Origin: Azolla caroliniana
Lineage: Eukaryota; Polypodiophyta
DNA length: 64,000 nt
Assembly: GCA_043228905.1 (NCBI GenBank)
Contig: JBHGNT010000018.1
Location: forward strand, 10,478,001 to 10,542,000
Direction: 5' to 3'
The position numbers and the translations under genes were made by a program. The notes under the pieces were generated by a model. The model did not search any database. It was not told the origin of the DNA and saw only the letters and a program-made list of their open reading frames with translations. How positions within the stretch are numbered: position 1 is the first letter of the stretch; the number at the start of each line of letters is the position of its first letter. Below, piece after piece: positions 22,139 to 33,940 of this stretch.

Positions 22139-22321
22139 TGATGAGGATTAGCGCGGAATATTGCTCGGCCACAACTGAGTCTTGAACACTTCGATGAGAA
22201 TGGAGAACACAGAAATGAGAACTAAAGAGTGAACACAAGATGTTTACGTGGAAAACCCTAATAGAGAAAAACCACGGGAGCCCACAGACTCCGAACTATC
22301 ACTATGAAGAGAAGGGGGTAC
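22139..22321 (-). repeat. 5' LTR of Copia-G, first of two pieces (rest 33575-33935)
   Basis: This piece matches 17778-17960. It stops at ggtac (22317-22321), and the matching LTR sequence resumes at ggtac 33575, so Gypsy-H landed inside the LTR and duplicated 5 bases. Confidence 0.92.
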
Positions 22322-22739
22322 TATCATGATGGCACTTACATGCAATTTGGGCTTACAAGGAATCAAACCCACAACCTTGTTATATTCACATCGAGTTCTT
22401 GACCATTGTAATGATATATTTATTTGTAAAAGAATTGATAAACTATATGAAATACTATCTAGAGTAATCTAGAGTACTCTATGTTCTAGAATGTTCTAGA
22501 ATATTCTAGAGTGCTCTTTTGTCTAGGAAATTCTAGAAAATTCTAGCATGGTCTTTATTCTAGGAAGTTCTAGAATATTCTAGCATGGTCTTTATTCTAG
22601 GACTTTCTAGAATATCCTATTAAAACTTATAAATATGCATATTACCATAAGGGATGAACCAATTTGGTTCAATGTCATTCTAGAGCTCCCTTGTTTACTC
22701 GTTGTATTCCACTCTTCTATTGCAATACATTATCTTTAC

Positions 22740-22779
<40 letters not shown>

Positions 22780-22782
22780 ACA
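22322..22782 (+). repeat. Left LTR of Gypsy-H
   Basis: 461 bases; the right copy is 430 because it lacks one about 31-bp repeat of the ttctagaatattctagcatgg type. It holds the heat-shock-element array, a TATA box (cttataaatatgc, 22627-22639) and a CT run (22744-22777) near its end. Ends in gaca. Confidence 0.92.
22484..22617 (+). promoter_or_regulatory. Array of perfect heat-shock elements upstream of the LTR TATA box
   Basis: 22484-22506 reads TTC-ta-GAA-tg-TTC-ta-GAA-ta-TTC, five alternating units with exact 2-base spacing. Further triplets: 22531-22543 (TTC-ta-GAA-aa-TTC), 22568-22580 (TTC-ta-GAA-ta-TTC) and 22605-22617 (last unit TCC). The TATA box follows about 10 bases later. The right LTR keeps a five-unit array at 33305-33327 and a triplet at 33352-33364. 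Heat-shock factors bind nGAAn units in this arrangement; whether they do here is inference. Confidence 0.75.
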
Positions 22783-22876
22783 GTTGGAACCAAATTTCTT
22801 CTTTCCTTCCTCATTTCTTTCTCTTCCAAGAACCTTAATAACTTTCCTTCTTTCTTTTCCTCTTCCTTCGTACGAT

Positions 22877-23984
22877 ATGGAGTCTGTGAGCAAACAAGAA
22901 TATATGCGCGTCCTTTCTGAGCTCGACATGCTCACAAATAAATTTGTGGCACTAGAGCAAGAAAATCAAAGACTACTTGGGGACCTACAACATGTGAGTA
23001 CCGAGAAAGCGCAACAATATGAAGAGTTGTCACAACGGGTTCGCCAACTCATTACGAGAACAAGTGTCGGGGGTTCAAAACTACCCCAAAGAACCGAAGA
23101 TTAGCCTCCCTACTAAGTTTGATGGAACAAGGTCTCTATTTCGAGGCTTTTTGAATCAAGTATGTTTGGTCATTCAACTACATCCTAATCAATATCCAAC
23201 AGAAGCTGCTCGTGTGGGATTAGTAGGAACCTTGCTAAGTGGTACGGCATTAGCATGGTTTGCTCCACTCCTCGAGAAGAAGTCAACATTGTTGGAGGAT
23301 TTTGAGGCGTTTGTTAAGGAGTTTCAAGCTAGCTTCAGAGATACTGGCAGCACTAGGACCGCAATAAACAAGATTCGAAGGCTCCGACAAGTAGATCGTC
23401 CCGCGTCGTCTTACGCAGCCGATTTCCGTCTCTTGGCCTGCGATATCCCTTGGGATGAGGCGGCTCTAATGGATCAATTTCGTCAAGGTCTACGTAATGA
23501 TGTCAAAGATCTTCTTCTTACCTTTCATGAAGATCCGAAATCTCTTACAGAGGCAATTAGTCAAGTTGTGCGTTGTGATAATCGCCTCTTTGAGCGGTGC
23601 TCGGAGCGCCAACAAATGTTGCGCCGTCAACCGGATCAAACGTACGCTTCTATAGTCGCAACGCCTCCACCAGTCTCAAGACCCATTACGAGGGATGGCC
23701 CAACTCCAATGGAAATAGAGTCAACACAACGTTGGGGGCCCTTATCGGATGCTAAGAAGCAACGACGTCGAGCACACCACTTATGTCTATATTGTGGGGG
23801 TCCAGGACATATAGCCGTGAATTGTCCGCATAAGCCTAGACGTCAAGTATACCAAGTAAGTGCACAAGACAACCCTACTTCAAGTTCTGTTATTACTTCT
23901 AATAACATAATTAAGCCTAGTAGTCCATGCCATGAGAATAGATTCGAGGTCTTGAGCCAATTAGAGGATGTGTTAAACGAGTAA
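22877..23984 (+). pseudogene. Gypsy-H gag, one frameshift
   Basis: ATG 22877 starts a coiled-coil-like N-terminus (LDMLTNKFVALEQENQRLLGD). A 1-base shift near 23070-23085 moves to the frame holding the gag core (LPTKFDGTRSLFRGFLNQV, FVKEFQASFRDTGS, FRQGLRNDVKDLLL) and a CCHC knuckle (CLYCGGPGHIAVNC, about 23788-23829). Stop at 23982-23984. Confidence 0.88.
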
Positions 23985-24099
23985 GTCCGGTCAAAATAGG
24001 AGTCATTTGGTTGGACAACCCTAGATATTTAGAGTTAGTTCCTAGTCGTGGTTCCATTTCATCAAATCAAGTTAGTCAAGTTTTCTCTACACAAGTTGA

Positions 24100-27071
24100 G
24101 CTTAGCACAACTACATGTCATTGAGTCCTAGCCTCTGCCCTATTAGATTCTAGAGCCAACTCTTGTTTCATGGATCGTGAGTTTGCATTGACACAAAACA
24201 TCCTCTTGAATAGCCTCCCGAACCCAGTATCCGTAGAAGTCATCGATGGCCGTCCTATAACATCAGGTGATATAATCGAAGAGTCTGAGCCAATTCGTGT
24301 AGTTCTTGGTGATTTGGCAAGTATAATCTCTTTCAACATTATTCGTAGTCCAGAACACCCATTAGTTCTAGGTCTCCCTTGGTTTGAACTACATAACCCA
24401 AAGATTGATTGGATGAAAAGAACAATTGAGGAATCCCAAGAAAAAAGAACTACACTCGCATCCCTCAACACTCCAAAATTTGATATTGGGTCCCATAAGT
24501 TATCAACCATCTCTCTCCATCAGTTACGTGAGGAAGGGGGGAACGAGGACATGTTCGTTTTTGCAATCGTAACAACTCCATCAAGCCCATCACCCATCTT
24601 ACCGGAGCCGGATGTCCAATTACCAAAAAAATACAAAGAGTTTTCAGACGTCTTTGATAAGGTGAAGGCAAATACATTGCCAGAGCATAGGCCATACGAC
24701 TGCCCTATTGACTTACAGCAAGGGAAAGAACCGCCATGGGGGCCAATTTATAATCTCTCTCCTGTCGAGCTAGAGACTTTGCGAGAATATATCGAGGAGA
24801 ATCTTGCAAACGGATTCATCCGGCATTCTAGATCCCCTAGTGGTGCACCTATCTTCTTTGTTAAGAAGAAAAATGGGTCTCTTCGGTTGGTCGTGGATTA
24901 TCGAGAGCTGAACAAAGTGACTATCCGGAATAGATATGCTCTACCCTTGATCCCAAACCTTTTGGAACGTCTCAGTGGAGCAAAATATTTCACAAAATTG
25001 GACCTTCGCGGTGCATACAATTTAGTTCGGATTCGCCCAGGGGACGAATGGAAAACTGCTTTTCGTACTCGTTATGGACATTTCGAGTATACCGTGATGC
25101 CATTCGGTCTCACAAATGAGCCTGCAGTGTTCTAGCATATGGCAAATGATATTTTTCGAGATTTTCTCGATATTTTCACTATAGTTTATCTGGATGACAT
25201 TTTGATCTACTCGAAGACTGAAGAGGAGCATGATAAACATGTTCGTCAGATATTACGTCGACTACGAGAATATGGTCTCTACGCAAAATTAGAAAAGTGT
25301 AGTTTCAACCAGAATCAAGTGGAGTTTTTGGGGTATGTTTATCATCAACTGGTATCTCTATGGACCCAATGAAGGTTCAAACAATTTTAGATTGGCAAAC
25401 ACCCCTTTCCATGCGTGATGTACAATGTTTTCTTGGGTTTGCAATTTTTTATCGGAAATTCATTAAAAATTATTCCAAGGTCGTGCTTCCGCTCACCCAA
25501 CTCACACAAAAAAATCAACCATTCATATGGAATTCAGAGGCGACCGAGGCGTTCGAAAGTTTTAAACGAGCATTTACAACAGCGCCTATTTTGGCTCATG
25601 TTGATCCCAAGAAACGCTTCATCCTTGAAGTTGATGCATCCGACTTTGCATTAGGAAGTGTTCTATCACAAACTGGAGATGACGGGCAGCTACATCCTAT
25701 TGCTTTTCATTCCCGAAAATTCGAAGCTGCAGAGATTAACTACGAGATCCATGACAAAGAGCTTCTGGCAATTGTGAATTCTTTTCAACAATGGCGACAT
25801 TTTCTGGAAGGTTCTTCTCAGCAGATAATTGTCTACAATGATCATAAGAACTTAACATATTTCCAAAATGCTCGAGTCTTAAGTCGGCGACAAGCCCGTT
25901 GGGCGCAATTTTTGACTCACTTCGACTTTGTAATCATATATCGCCCAGGGATGCAGCAAGGAAAAGCATATGCTCTTTCTCGACGCTCTTATATGGAACT
26001 TTGTCCAGGAGAACCAGCTTTTGAGCATCAAAAACAAATCCTTTTGGGCCCAAATCGCCTACGAGTTATGGCAGTCAATTCCATAACCACACCTAGGGAT
26101 TCCACTCTTCTTGATTCCATTCGAGATCATACGGATACTGATGTGTTCGCGAAAGAAGTTTTAGATCATATCATCCCGGATCGTGCTTCATGCTCGAAGT
26201 CGCAAAACCCTCGTGCTGACTATAGGCAGTTCTATTGGCATGGTGGTTTTCTGTTTCGACAAAACCTTCTGTATGTACCTGATGGTCCGCCACGTTTGCA
26301 AGTCTTACAACATTGTCATGACACTCCAATGGCTGGACATTTTGGAGTAGCCAAAACTCTAGAATTAGTTTCTCGGCGATATTGGTGGCCTCGACTTCGT
26401 CATTTTGTGGAGTATGTCAGAAGTTGTGATACATGTTGTCGATCAAAGAGTCCTCGACACCAATCATATGGGTTACTCCAACCACTTCCAATTCCTGAAA
26501 ATCCGTGGAAGTCTATATCCTTGGATTTCATCACCGATCTCCCAGTTTCGAGGGGTTTTGATACCATTCTGACCGTGGTCAATCGACTTACAAAAATGGC
26601 ACATTTTTTTCCATGTACAAAGTCTATTACGAGTCAAGAGACATTCGATCTAGTTATGCGGGAGGTATTCAAGCATCATGGTCTCTCAGACGATATTATC
26701 AGTGATCGAGGTCCACAATTCATCTCAAAGTTTTGGAAGCACATGTTAAAACTTCTCCGAGTTTTGGCTAAGCTTTCTTCGGGCTATCATCCAGAGACTA
26801 ATGGCCAAACCGAGCGTACCAACCAGACTTTGGAGCACTATCTTCGTTGTTTCATCAACTATCAACAGGATGATTGGGTTGATTTTCTACACTTGGCTGA
26901 ATTCGCTTATAACAACTCAGTCCACTCGTCTACAGGATATTCTCCATTTTTCGCAAATACTGGTTCTCATCCTCGTTGGACAATGACTGAACACCCCGAA
27001 GTTCCTCTCAGTCGTCTCAGTCGTCTCCAAGAAGTTCACGCTACCATTCTCCACAATTTGCGTGATGCCCA
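24100..27071 (+). pseudogene. Gypsy-H protease, reverse transcriptase, RNase H and integrase, broken
   Basis: The protease shows [12 protein letters not shown], where the Asp-Ser-Gly core has Arg for Gly, and the second strand VLGLPWF. Reverse transcriptase: [19 protein letters not shown], then a TAG at 25133-25135 (one base from CAG), then [11 protein letters not shown] at about 25180. A deletion near 25345 shifts the frame. RNase H (LEVDASDFALG) and integrase follow in one frame from 25360: HHCC finger, D-D-E core (LDFITDLP, ISDRGPQF, NGQTERTNQTL). At 27071 the frame is cut by Copia-I and resumes at 32607. Confidence 0.9.
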
Positions 27072-27375
27072 TGTCGAATACAAGTGTATAATGGACGTAT
27101 TCACACTATCCCTTTGTATAGCTCAAGTTTGGGCCATTTGTGTAATTAGCATAAATGGTAGTTGCCCTAAGTTTGTCACTATATAAAGTGACCTAGTAAC
27201 CTTTTTGTAAGGTTGGTTGTATTATTGTTTCTATTGAATAGAAAGAGTCTTTTGTGCCTCCTCTCTCTCTCTCTCTCTATCTCTGTGCACGATCTCAGAA
27301 ACTGTCATACGCAGGTACTCAACCCCAATCGAATGCTACTTGATCTTCCGCATCGACACGGCCTTGTCTACAACA
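27072..27375 (+). repeat. 5' LTR of Copia-I
   Basis: TGTCGAATAC... to ...CTACAACA. TATA box (ctatataaa, 27179-27187) flanked by gtcac/gtgac arms (27175-27192). A CT run lies near 27257-27277. Transcription would start a little downstream of the TATA box. Confidence 0.95.
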
Positions 27376-27377
27376 TC

Positions 27378-27389
27378 TGGTATCAGAGC
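27378..27389 (+). promoter_or_regulatory. Copia-I primer-binding site
   Basis: TGGTATCAGAGC, exact complement of the initiator-Met tRNA 3' end, 2 bases after the LTR. From here to 28072 is leader sequence without a gene. Confidence 0.92.
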
Positions 27390-28072
27390 CTGCACAGTAT
27401 TCGGTCCTTCAACCCGCTGTCGGCCGTCGTCTCAGCCTGCACAGCATTCGGTTTCTTGCGTCATTCGAAGAAGAGAGAAGAAGAAGAAAAACGAGGCTTG
27501 CATCTCATCGCGTTAGATCATCTTCGCTTGGAGTAAGCCAGCCGGTTGTACTCTGTTCCTTGTGATCGTAACCGCTCGAGGTGAAATCCCCTTGTGCAAC
27601 ATTGACACGATCGTGCTCCACTCGGTTAAACGGCATCCGAAGAGGTCATCAAACGCTGCTCGCCGCTCATTGTAACCACTCGGTGCAGATCGGTCTCAAG
27701 ACAACAACCCAAATTCGTGCTTCATCCGGCTGATCGACATTCGGGAGGATCAGTTGGATCCGTCTCTCTCGTCGCTGCAGTCACCCGAAGCAGAATCGGT
27801 CCAGACAATCGGTTTCAATAATCGGTAGTTGGCATATATATTCGGAAGCGAACCGGGCTCACTCCGACTCGGCAACATTCGGGAAGACCAGTCGGTTCTG
27901 TCCCTCAAGTTACCGGAGTCAATTCGAGCAAGTTCAACAATACATATATCCGAAGCCGAACCGACTCGGGTTCAAATCTGACTAGAACGATATCGGGTGA
28001 GCCAACCGGCTGCACTCCAACAAGGTTCGTAGTCAACTCCGAACCGAGCTTCGTCAACCGAAACCAAATTTG

Positions 28073-31000
28073 ATGGCATCAACATCCGGCTCGTCAGAAA
28101 TGAGTCTACGAAAGTTCGATGGATCGAACTTCAACTTCTGGAAGGAGCAAATGCAGGACTATCTCATAGTCAAGGGGCAAATCGATCCCATCGAAAATGA
28201 AGAACCTCCAGAAGGATACAAACCAATTGAGTGGTAGAAGCTGGACAGAATCGTCCGCGCCACGATTCGGATGTACCTATCGGAATCGGTATACTTTACG
28301 GTGCAATCGTGTACGACAGCTTTCGAACTGTGGAAAACACTGTCGGACACTTACGAAAAGAAGGTCGCTGCAACAAAGATGTTTCTGATCCGGCGCCTCT
28401 ACAACTTGCGGATGAAACAATCAGACTCGGTTCAAGCACATCTCAATGAGTACGAAAGCATAAGCTCCCAAATCTCATCTCAGGGGACGGCAATCGAGGA
28501 TGAACTCAGAGCAATGATACTCATGAGCAGCCTTCCCTCATCATGGGAAACTTTCGTCACAACCGTGTGCAACGCGTCAACCACGGCTGTTAAATACTCC
28601 GAAGTCACGAGCGCAATCCTGACCGAAGCAGCTCGGAGAAAGTCTTTCGCCAAAGACTCAACAGACGACGCTTATGTAGTACAAGGTTCGACAGACCGAT
28701 CGAACATACGAGGAAGAGATTCCTCACGGCAGCCGAACAATCAGCGAAGACGGAGCCAGTCACGGGATAATCGAATCTGCAACTATTGCAAGAAACCCGG
28801 ACACATCAAAGCCGACTGCCGCGCACTCAAGAACAAGAACGACAAGTCTCAGAAATCAGACAAGAAGAGTGGCCGGCATGAGGAGATCAATTACGTCAGC
28901 TTCTCAGCTGATGTGCTACCAAACGACCCGAATATACTATCAATCGAAAATCCAGTCGGATCAGAAGTTCTGCTCACGACTGAAGAATCGAGCACATGGC
29001 TCTTAGATTCGGGCGCGTCATTTCACGTGACTCCTCATCGATCCCAATTTCGGCAATATACGATCCGTCACTCCGACTCAGTTCAAGTCGGCAACTCGCA
29101 ACACTGTGACATCATTGGAATCGGCACAGTAGAGCTCAACCTTGCAGGTGGCTCTACACTTGTACTTCACAATGTCCGACATGTACCCGAGCTCTCAAGG
29201 CCATTGATCTCAGTCGGACAACTAGACGAAGACGGCATTCGTGCCGGTTTTTCTTCGGGAGGGTGGACACTCCACAGGGGGAACCTCCTGCTTGCTAGAG
29301 GACCCAAGATACACTCACTGTATCCGTTACATGTTACGCTCAGAGAGGGTAACCTGTTTTTGGTGGATATTCCTGTGTCATCACTATGGCACAGAAGATT
29401 AGGACACCTCAGCAAGGCCGGCATTACGCACCTATCTAGAGCCGGATACATCCCTAAACTCTCCTTCTCGGATCATCAATTCTGCGAACATTGCCAGTAT
29501 GGCAAACAAGCAGCCGCATCACACCCGACATCAGCACCAAGAGAAACGAGACCTCTCGATTTAGTCCACTCGGACGTCTGTGGCCCAATGCCACATCAGT
29601 CTCTCGGCGGTGCCTCTTACTTCGTCAGTTTTATTGACGATTCGACTCGAAAGGTGTGGGCTTATCCAATTCGCACCAAAGATCGTGTCTTCTCGATCTT
29701 CTCCGATTGGCTCGCTATGGTAGAAAATCAAACTGACCGAAAACTGAAATGCTTTCGGACCGACAATGGGGGAGAGTTCAAATCAGAAGAATTCGTCAAA
29801 TTCTGCCGACAACGCGGCATCCGACGTGAATTTACGGCACCACACAGTCCGGAGCAAAACGGGATTGCAGAACGCATGAATCGGACAATCCAAGAACGGA
29901 TAGTTTCCATGCTCCAACACTCCGGACTGTCGGATGGCTTCTGGGCAGAGGCTCTACTCACGGCAGTACACATAATCTATATGTCGCCAAGCAGACCTCT
30001 AGGACTTCAAATTCCTCAGGAACTATGGATCGGCAGTAAGCCGAATTACGACAAGCTGAGGATCTTCGGATGCGAGGCGTACGCCCTTATTCCGAAAGAT
30101 GATCGCCGAAAACTTGCACCTCGGTCCAGGAAATGCATTTTCCTTGGATATGGATCAGACGGCGAAATGGGATACCGACTCTGGGACCCCGAACGCAGAC
30201 AAATCGTTCGAAGTTCGGACGTTGTGTTCAACGAGTCGGCTATGAATCCATCAGTCAAAACACCGATCGAAGTCCGAAGGGTAACATTTTCCGATGTGCC
30301 GACCCTTCAAGAAGGCCCCGCTCTTAACACACGGTCAGCTTCACGGGTAGCTGAACCTTCCACTACCGACTCGGACAACTCTGACTCGGCACAGCAGAAT
30401 AATCCGCTTTCGGACCATCCGACCTCGATACCCGATACGACCAGTCCAATCATACCTCGACGATCTGAGAGACTGTCGCAACCTCCGGAGAGGTATTCTC
30501 CTGGAATTTTCTTCACCGACGCCGGCGAACCGACGTCTTACGAAGAAGCATCGACATCTGTCGATTCAGCCACCTGGCATCTGGCGATGGAGTCGGAAAT
30601 GCACTCCATTCGGGCAAACAAGACTTGGGATCTGGTCGAATTACCTAAGAATCGACGTGCTCTTCCTTGCAAGTGGGTTTATCGACTAAAAGAGACGTCT
30701 GATTCGACCACCCCAAAGTACAAGGCCAGATTAGTTGCGAAGGGCTTCCGACAAGAATATGGCGTCGACTTCGACGAGATTTTTTCACCAGTGGTGAAAA
30801 TGACAACCCTTCGTTTTCTACTCGGCGTAGTGGCAGCCGACAACTTGGAGCTGATTCAGCTAGATGTCAAAACAGCCTTCCTCCATGGTGATCTTGAAGA
30901 GGAAATTTATATGGAGCAGCCAAAAGGCTTCGTGGCAACTGGCCAAGAACATCTAGTCTGCCGACTCAGGAAGAGTCTATACGGCCTCAAACAGGCACCG

Positions 31001-32104
31001 CGACAATGGTACAAGAAGTTCGACGACTTCATCCAATCAATCGGCTTCTCAAAAAGCGATGAGAACCATTGTCTTTTCACCAACACAGCTCAAGATGGAT
31101 CACCCATCTTCCTCATCATTTACGTGGACGACATGCTAATTTCTGGACGCCACGCGGGCGAACTTGCCGATCTCATTCGGCAATTGCGGTTGAAGTTTGC
31201 CATGAAGGACCTCGGTCCGGCACGACACATACTTGGCATGAAGATTAGTCGGCATCGCGATAAACGACATCTTTTTTTGTCTCAGACCGACTATATCGGA
31301 CGTGTCTTGGAACGCTTCAACATGCAATCAGCCAAATCTGCTTCAACCCCGCTCCCCATGAATCTTCGGCTCTCTCAGCGAGACTGCCCGACATCCGGTC
31401 CGGAGGGGGAAGATATGAAGTCGGTACCGTATGCACCGGCAGTCGGCTCCCTTATGTACCTGATGGTCGCGACACGGCCTGATATCTCTCATGCCGTAGG
31501 AGTCGTTAGCAGATTTATGCACAATCCTGGTCGATCGCATTGGAACGCATTCAAGCATGTGTTCAAATATCTGGCTGGCACAAAAGACCACGGCATTCTT
31601 TTCGGTCCGAACTCGACCTCGGGCGTTGTCGGTTACACCGACTCGGACTTCGCCGGCTGTATAGACAGTCGGAAATCAACAACTGGATACTGCTTCAAAT
31701 TCGGCAATGGAGCAATTTCGTGGAAGTCGAAACTTCAGGAGTGCACAGCGACCTCAACGACCGAAGCAGAATATGTAGCTGCGTCCGACGCTGCAAAAGA
31801 AGCTTTGTGGCTCGGCCGGCTGGCGCACACGTTTCGACAAGTCGACCATGACTCGGCCCCAGTTGTCTATAGCGACAGTCAAGGTGTTGTTGCCTTGTTG
31901 AAAAATCCGGTTCACCACAACGCCTCCAAACATATCGACGTTCGATATCACTTCGTTCGGGACTGCGTCATTTCAGGGAAAATCGGTCTAGAGAAAATAT
32001 CCACAACCGACAATGTCGCAGATGGAATGACCAAGTGTCTCTCGGCAGATCGCTTTCGGTCCCTTCGGCATCAGATGGGCGTAACGACAAACCAGTCCGG
32101 TTAG
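28073..32104 (+). pseudogene. Copia-I gag-pol polyprotein, 1344 codons with one nonsense codon
   Basis: The ATG at 28073 opens MASTSGSSEMSLRKFDGSNF. The frame is unbroken to TAG/stop 32104 except for TAG at 28235-28237 (codon 55). Domains: gag (FWKEQMQDYL; TAFELWKTLSDTYEKK), CCHC knuckle (CNYCKKPGHIKADC, about 28778-28819), protease (LLDSGASFHVTP), pre-integrase HHCC (HRRLGH ... CEHCQYGK), integrase (DLVHSDVCGP, RTDNGGEF, PEQNGIAERMN), reverse transcriptase (CKWVYRLKE, IYVDDMLISG at about 31120), RNase H (YTDSDFAGC, STTEAEYVAAS), terminal HIDVRYHFVRD. All catalytic motifs are present. An internal Met at 28271 could restart but would lose the gag N-terminus. Confidence 0.95.
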
Positions 32105-32297
32105 AGCCGGACACAGCGCAGGATGGTTTCAGACAACCGACATCAGTTCCTTAATGATCGGCTTCAACTCTTCCGACCCGACCAGTCCGGTCTTCTGCCT
32201 TCGGACCCTGCCGACTCGAACAAAACTTATATGTCCGAGAACCTAGGTTTATACCTGTAATCTTAGATAACCCATGTATACGCCCATTACGGGGGAG

Positions 32298-32601
32298 TGT
32301 CGAATACAAGTGTATAATGGACATATTCACACTATCCCTTTGTATAGCTCAAGTTTGGGCCATTTGTGTAATTAGCATAAATGGTAGTTGCCCTAAGTTT
32401 GTCACTATATAAAGTGACCTAGTAACCTTTTTGTAAGGTTGGTTGTATTATTGTTTCTATTGAATAGAAAGAGTCTTTTGTGCCTCCTCTCTCTCTCTCT
32501 CTCTATCTCTGTGCACGATCTCAGAAACTGTCATACGCAGGTACTCAACCCCAATCGAATGCTACTTGATCTTCCGCATCGACACGGCCTTGTCTACAAC
32601 A
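32298..32601 (+). repeat. 3' LTR of Copia-I
   Basis: Identical to 27072-27375 except for one transition. Between the stop at 32104 and this LTR lies about 190 bases of 3' leader with the polypurine tract at its end. Confidence 0.97.
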
Positions 32602-33144
32602 GCCCAAAGTACATACAAGAGGATTGTGGACCGTCATCGCCTAGACTCCTCAGAAATGTTTCAGGTCGGGGATTGTGTATGGCTTCTACAACACAACATC
32701 AAGACCACTCGGCCTTGTGGTAAATTAGATTACCAACGGTTCGGCCCATACGAGATCACTGGTAAGATAAGCAATGTTGCATTTCTTCTTCGCCTCCCTC
32801 CTCACATGCATCTTCACCCCGTGTTTCATGTCTCCCTTCTCGAACCTTACATCACAAGTTCGATTCTGTGCCGTCTTACAACTCCCCCGTCACCAATAGA
32901 GTTTTTGGAAGGACTGGAATTTGAGGTTGCGGCCATTCTCGATTCCAAGATTGTGTGCAACAAGTTGTATTACTTGGTCAATTGGTTCTAGGCTATACAC
33001 CCAATGATCGAACTTGGGAACCTGCTGAAAATCTTGTCAATGTTGCGGACATTGTCACCAAATTTCATCCACAATATCCTCATAAGCCCGGTCCTAGTTC
33101 AACCCATGCGACCCGTGATACAAGTCGTCGAAGAAGGGGGATAG
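32602..33144 (+). pseudogene. Gypsy-H integrase C-terminus and chromodomain
   Basis: The frame resumes after the Copia-I TSD with YKRIVDRHRLDSSEMFQVGD and FGPYEITGKI, the integrase C-terminal barrel, then LHPVFHVSLLEPY. A chromodomain follows: FEVAAILDSKI, YYLVNW, a 1-base shift at about 32985, then NDRTWEPAENL. The chromodomain places Gypsy-H among chromoviruses and would steer insertion to marked chromatin. A stop and polypurine tract precede the LTR. Confidence 0.88.
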
Positions 33145-33535
33145 TGTCATGATGACACTTACATGCAATTTGGGCTTACAAGGAATCGAACCCACAACCT
33201 TGTTATATTCACATCGAGTTCTTGACCATTGTAATGATATATTTATTTGTAAAAGAATTGATAAACTATATGAAATACTATAGAGTAATCTAGAGTACTC
33301 TATGTTCTAGAATGTTCGAGAATATTCTAGAGTGCTCTTTTGTCTAGGAAATTCTAGAATATTCTAGCATGGTCTTTATTCTAGGACTTTCTAGAATATC
33401 CTATTAAAACTTATAAATATGCATATTACCATAAGGGATGAACCAATTTGGTTCAACGCCATTCTAGAGCTCCCTTGTTTACTCGTTGTATTCCACTCTT
33501 CTATTGCAATACATTATCTTTACAATACTCTCTCT

Positions 33536-33571
<36 letters not shown>

Positions 33572-33574
33572 ACA
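33145..33574 (+). repeat. Right LTR of Gypsy-H
   Basis: 430 bases starting TGTCATGATGACAC. It retains the five-unit heat-shock array (33305-33327), the TATA box near 33407-33418 and a CT run at about 33538-33570. Confidence 0.93.
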
Positions 33575-33935
33575 GGTACAATCAGAGACTCGTAGGCAAC
33601 GACCTCAACCTCAATTTCTTCACCAACAGGCCGTTACAACAGAGTATCGCTCTGTATCTCTCTCTCTCCCTGTCTGTCGCTCTCTTCTGTACAACAATTA
33701 CAACAACTATACTTCACACGCTCCAAAGTGATTGCCCTAAGTCATATTTATACTTATATGAACTTAGGGCTATTTACAAATATAGCCTCAATAGGCTTAC
33801 TCAAAACATATTTACAGATCTGTCTTCTCTTCCAGTTCTCACCAGCTCTCCTCCGGTTTCCGGATCTCTTCTGGTTCTCACTGGGCTCTCTTTATTCATC
33901 ACCAGATCCCATCCGAAGAGACTGATTTCCCAACA
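33575..33935 (-). repeat. 5' LTR of Copia-G, second piece
   Basis: Continues the LTR from ggtac and ends on the minus strand at TGTTGGGAAATCAG (33935). The minisatellite block here is shorter than in the 3' LTR. Confidence 0.92.
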
Positions 33936-33940
33936 AAAAA

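Larger units (their letters stand above)
27072..32601 (+). mobile_element. Copia-I, complete young Ty1/Copia element
   Basis: 5,530 bases with LTRs 27072-27375 and 32298-32601 (304 each), TSD gccca at 27067-27071 and 32602-32606, initiator-Met primer site, polypurine tract (acgggggag, 32289-32297) and one long coding frame. The LTR copies differ only at their 26th base (g versus a). It sits inside the Gypsy-H integrase tail. Confidence 0.97.
22322..33574 (+). mobile_element. Gypsy-H, chromovirus-type Ty3/Gypsy element
   Basis: LTRs are 22322-22782 and 33145-33574 with TSD ggtac on both sides. A polypurine tract (gaagaaggggga) abuts the right LTR. Order is gag, protease, reverse transcriptase, RNase H, integrase, chromodomain. 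The 27072-32601 block is Copia-I inserted in the integrase tail. Frame breaks throughout mean the element is dead as a coding unit. The first base pair of the left LTR reads TA instead of TG. Confidence 0.93.
17778..33935 (-). mobile_element. Copia-G, Ty1/Copia element inserted in Copia-F
   Basis: The 3' LTR is 17778-18364 and the 5' LTR is split into 22139-22321 and 33575-33935 by Gypsy-H. Both outer flanks read aaaaa (17773-17777 and 33936-33940), the expected 5-bp TSD; it is a homopolymer, but the frame continuity of Copia-F supports it independently. A polypurine tract (AAGGGGGAGAT on the minus strand) borders the 3' LTR and an initiator-Met primer site borders the 5' LTR. Confidence 0.9.

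Noticed and set aside
27378-27389. tRNA gene
   Set aside because: The match to initiator-Met tRNA is only the 12-base primer site; no cloverleaf around it. No tRNA or rRNA gene was seen elsewhere in the window.
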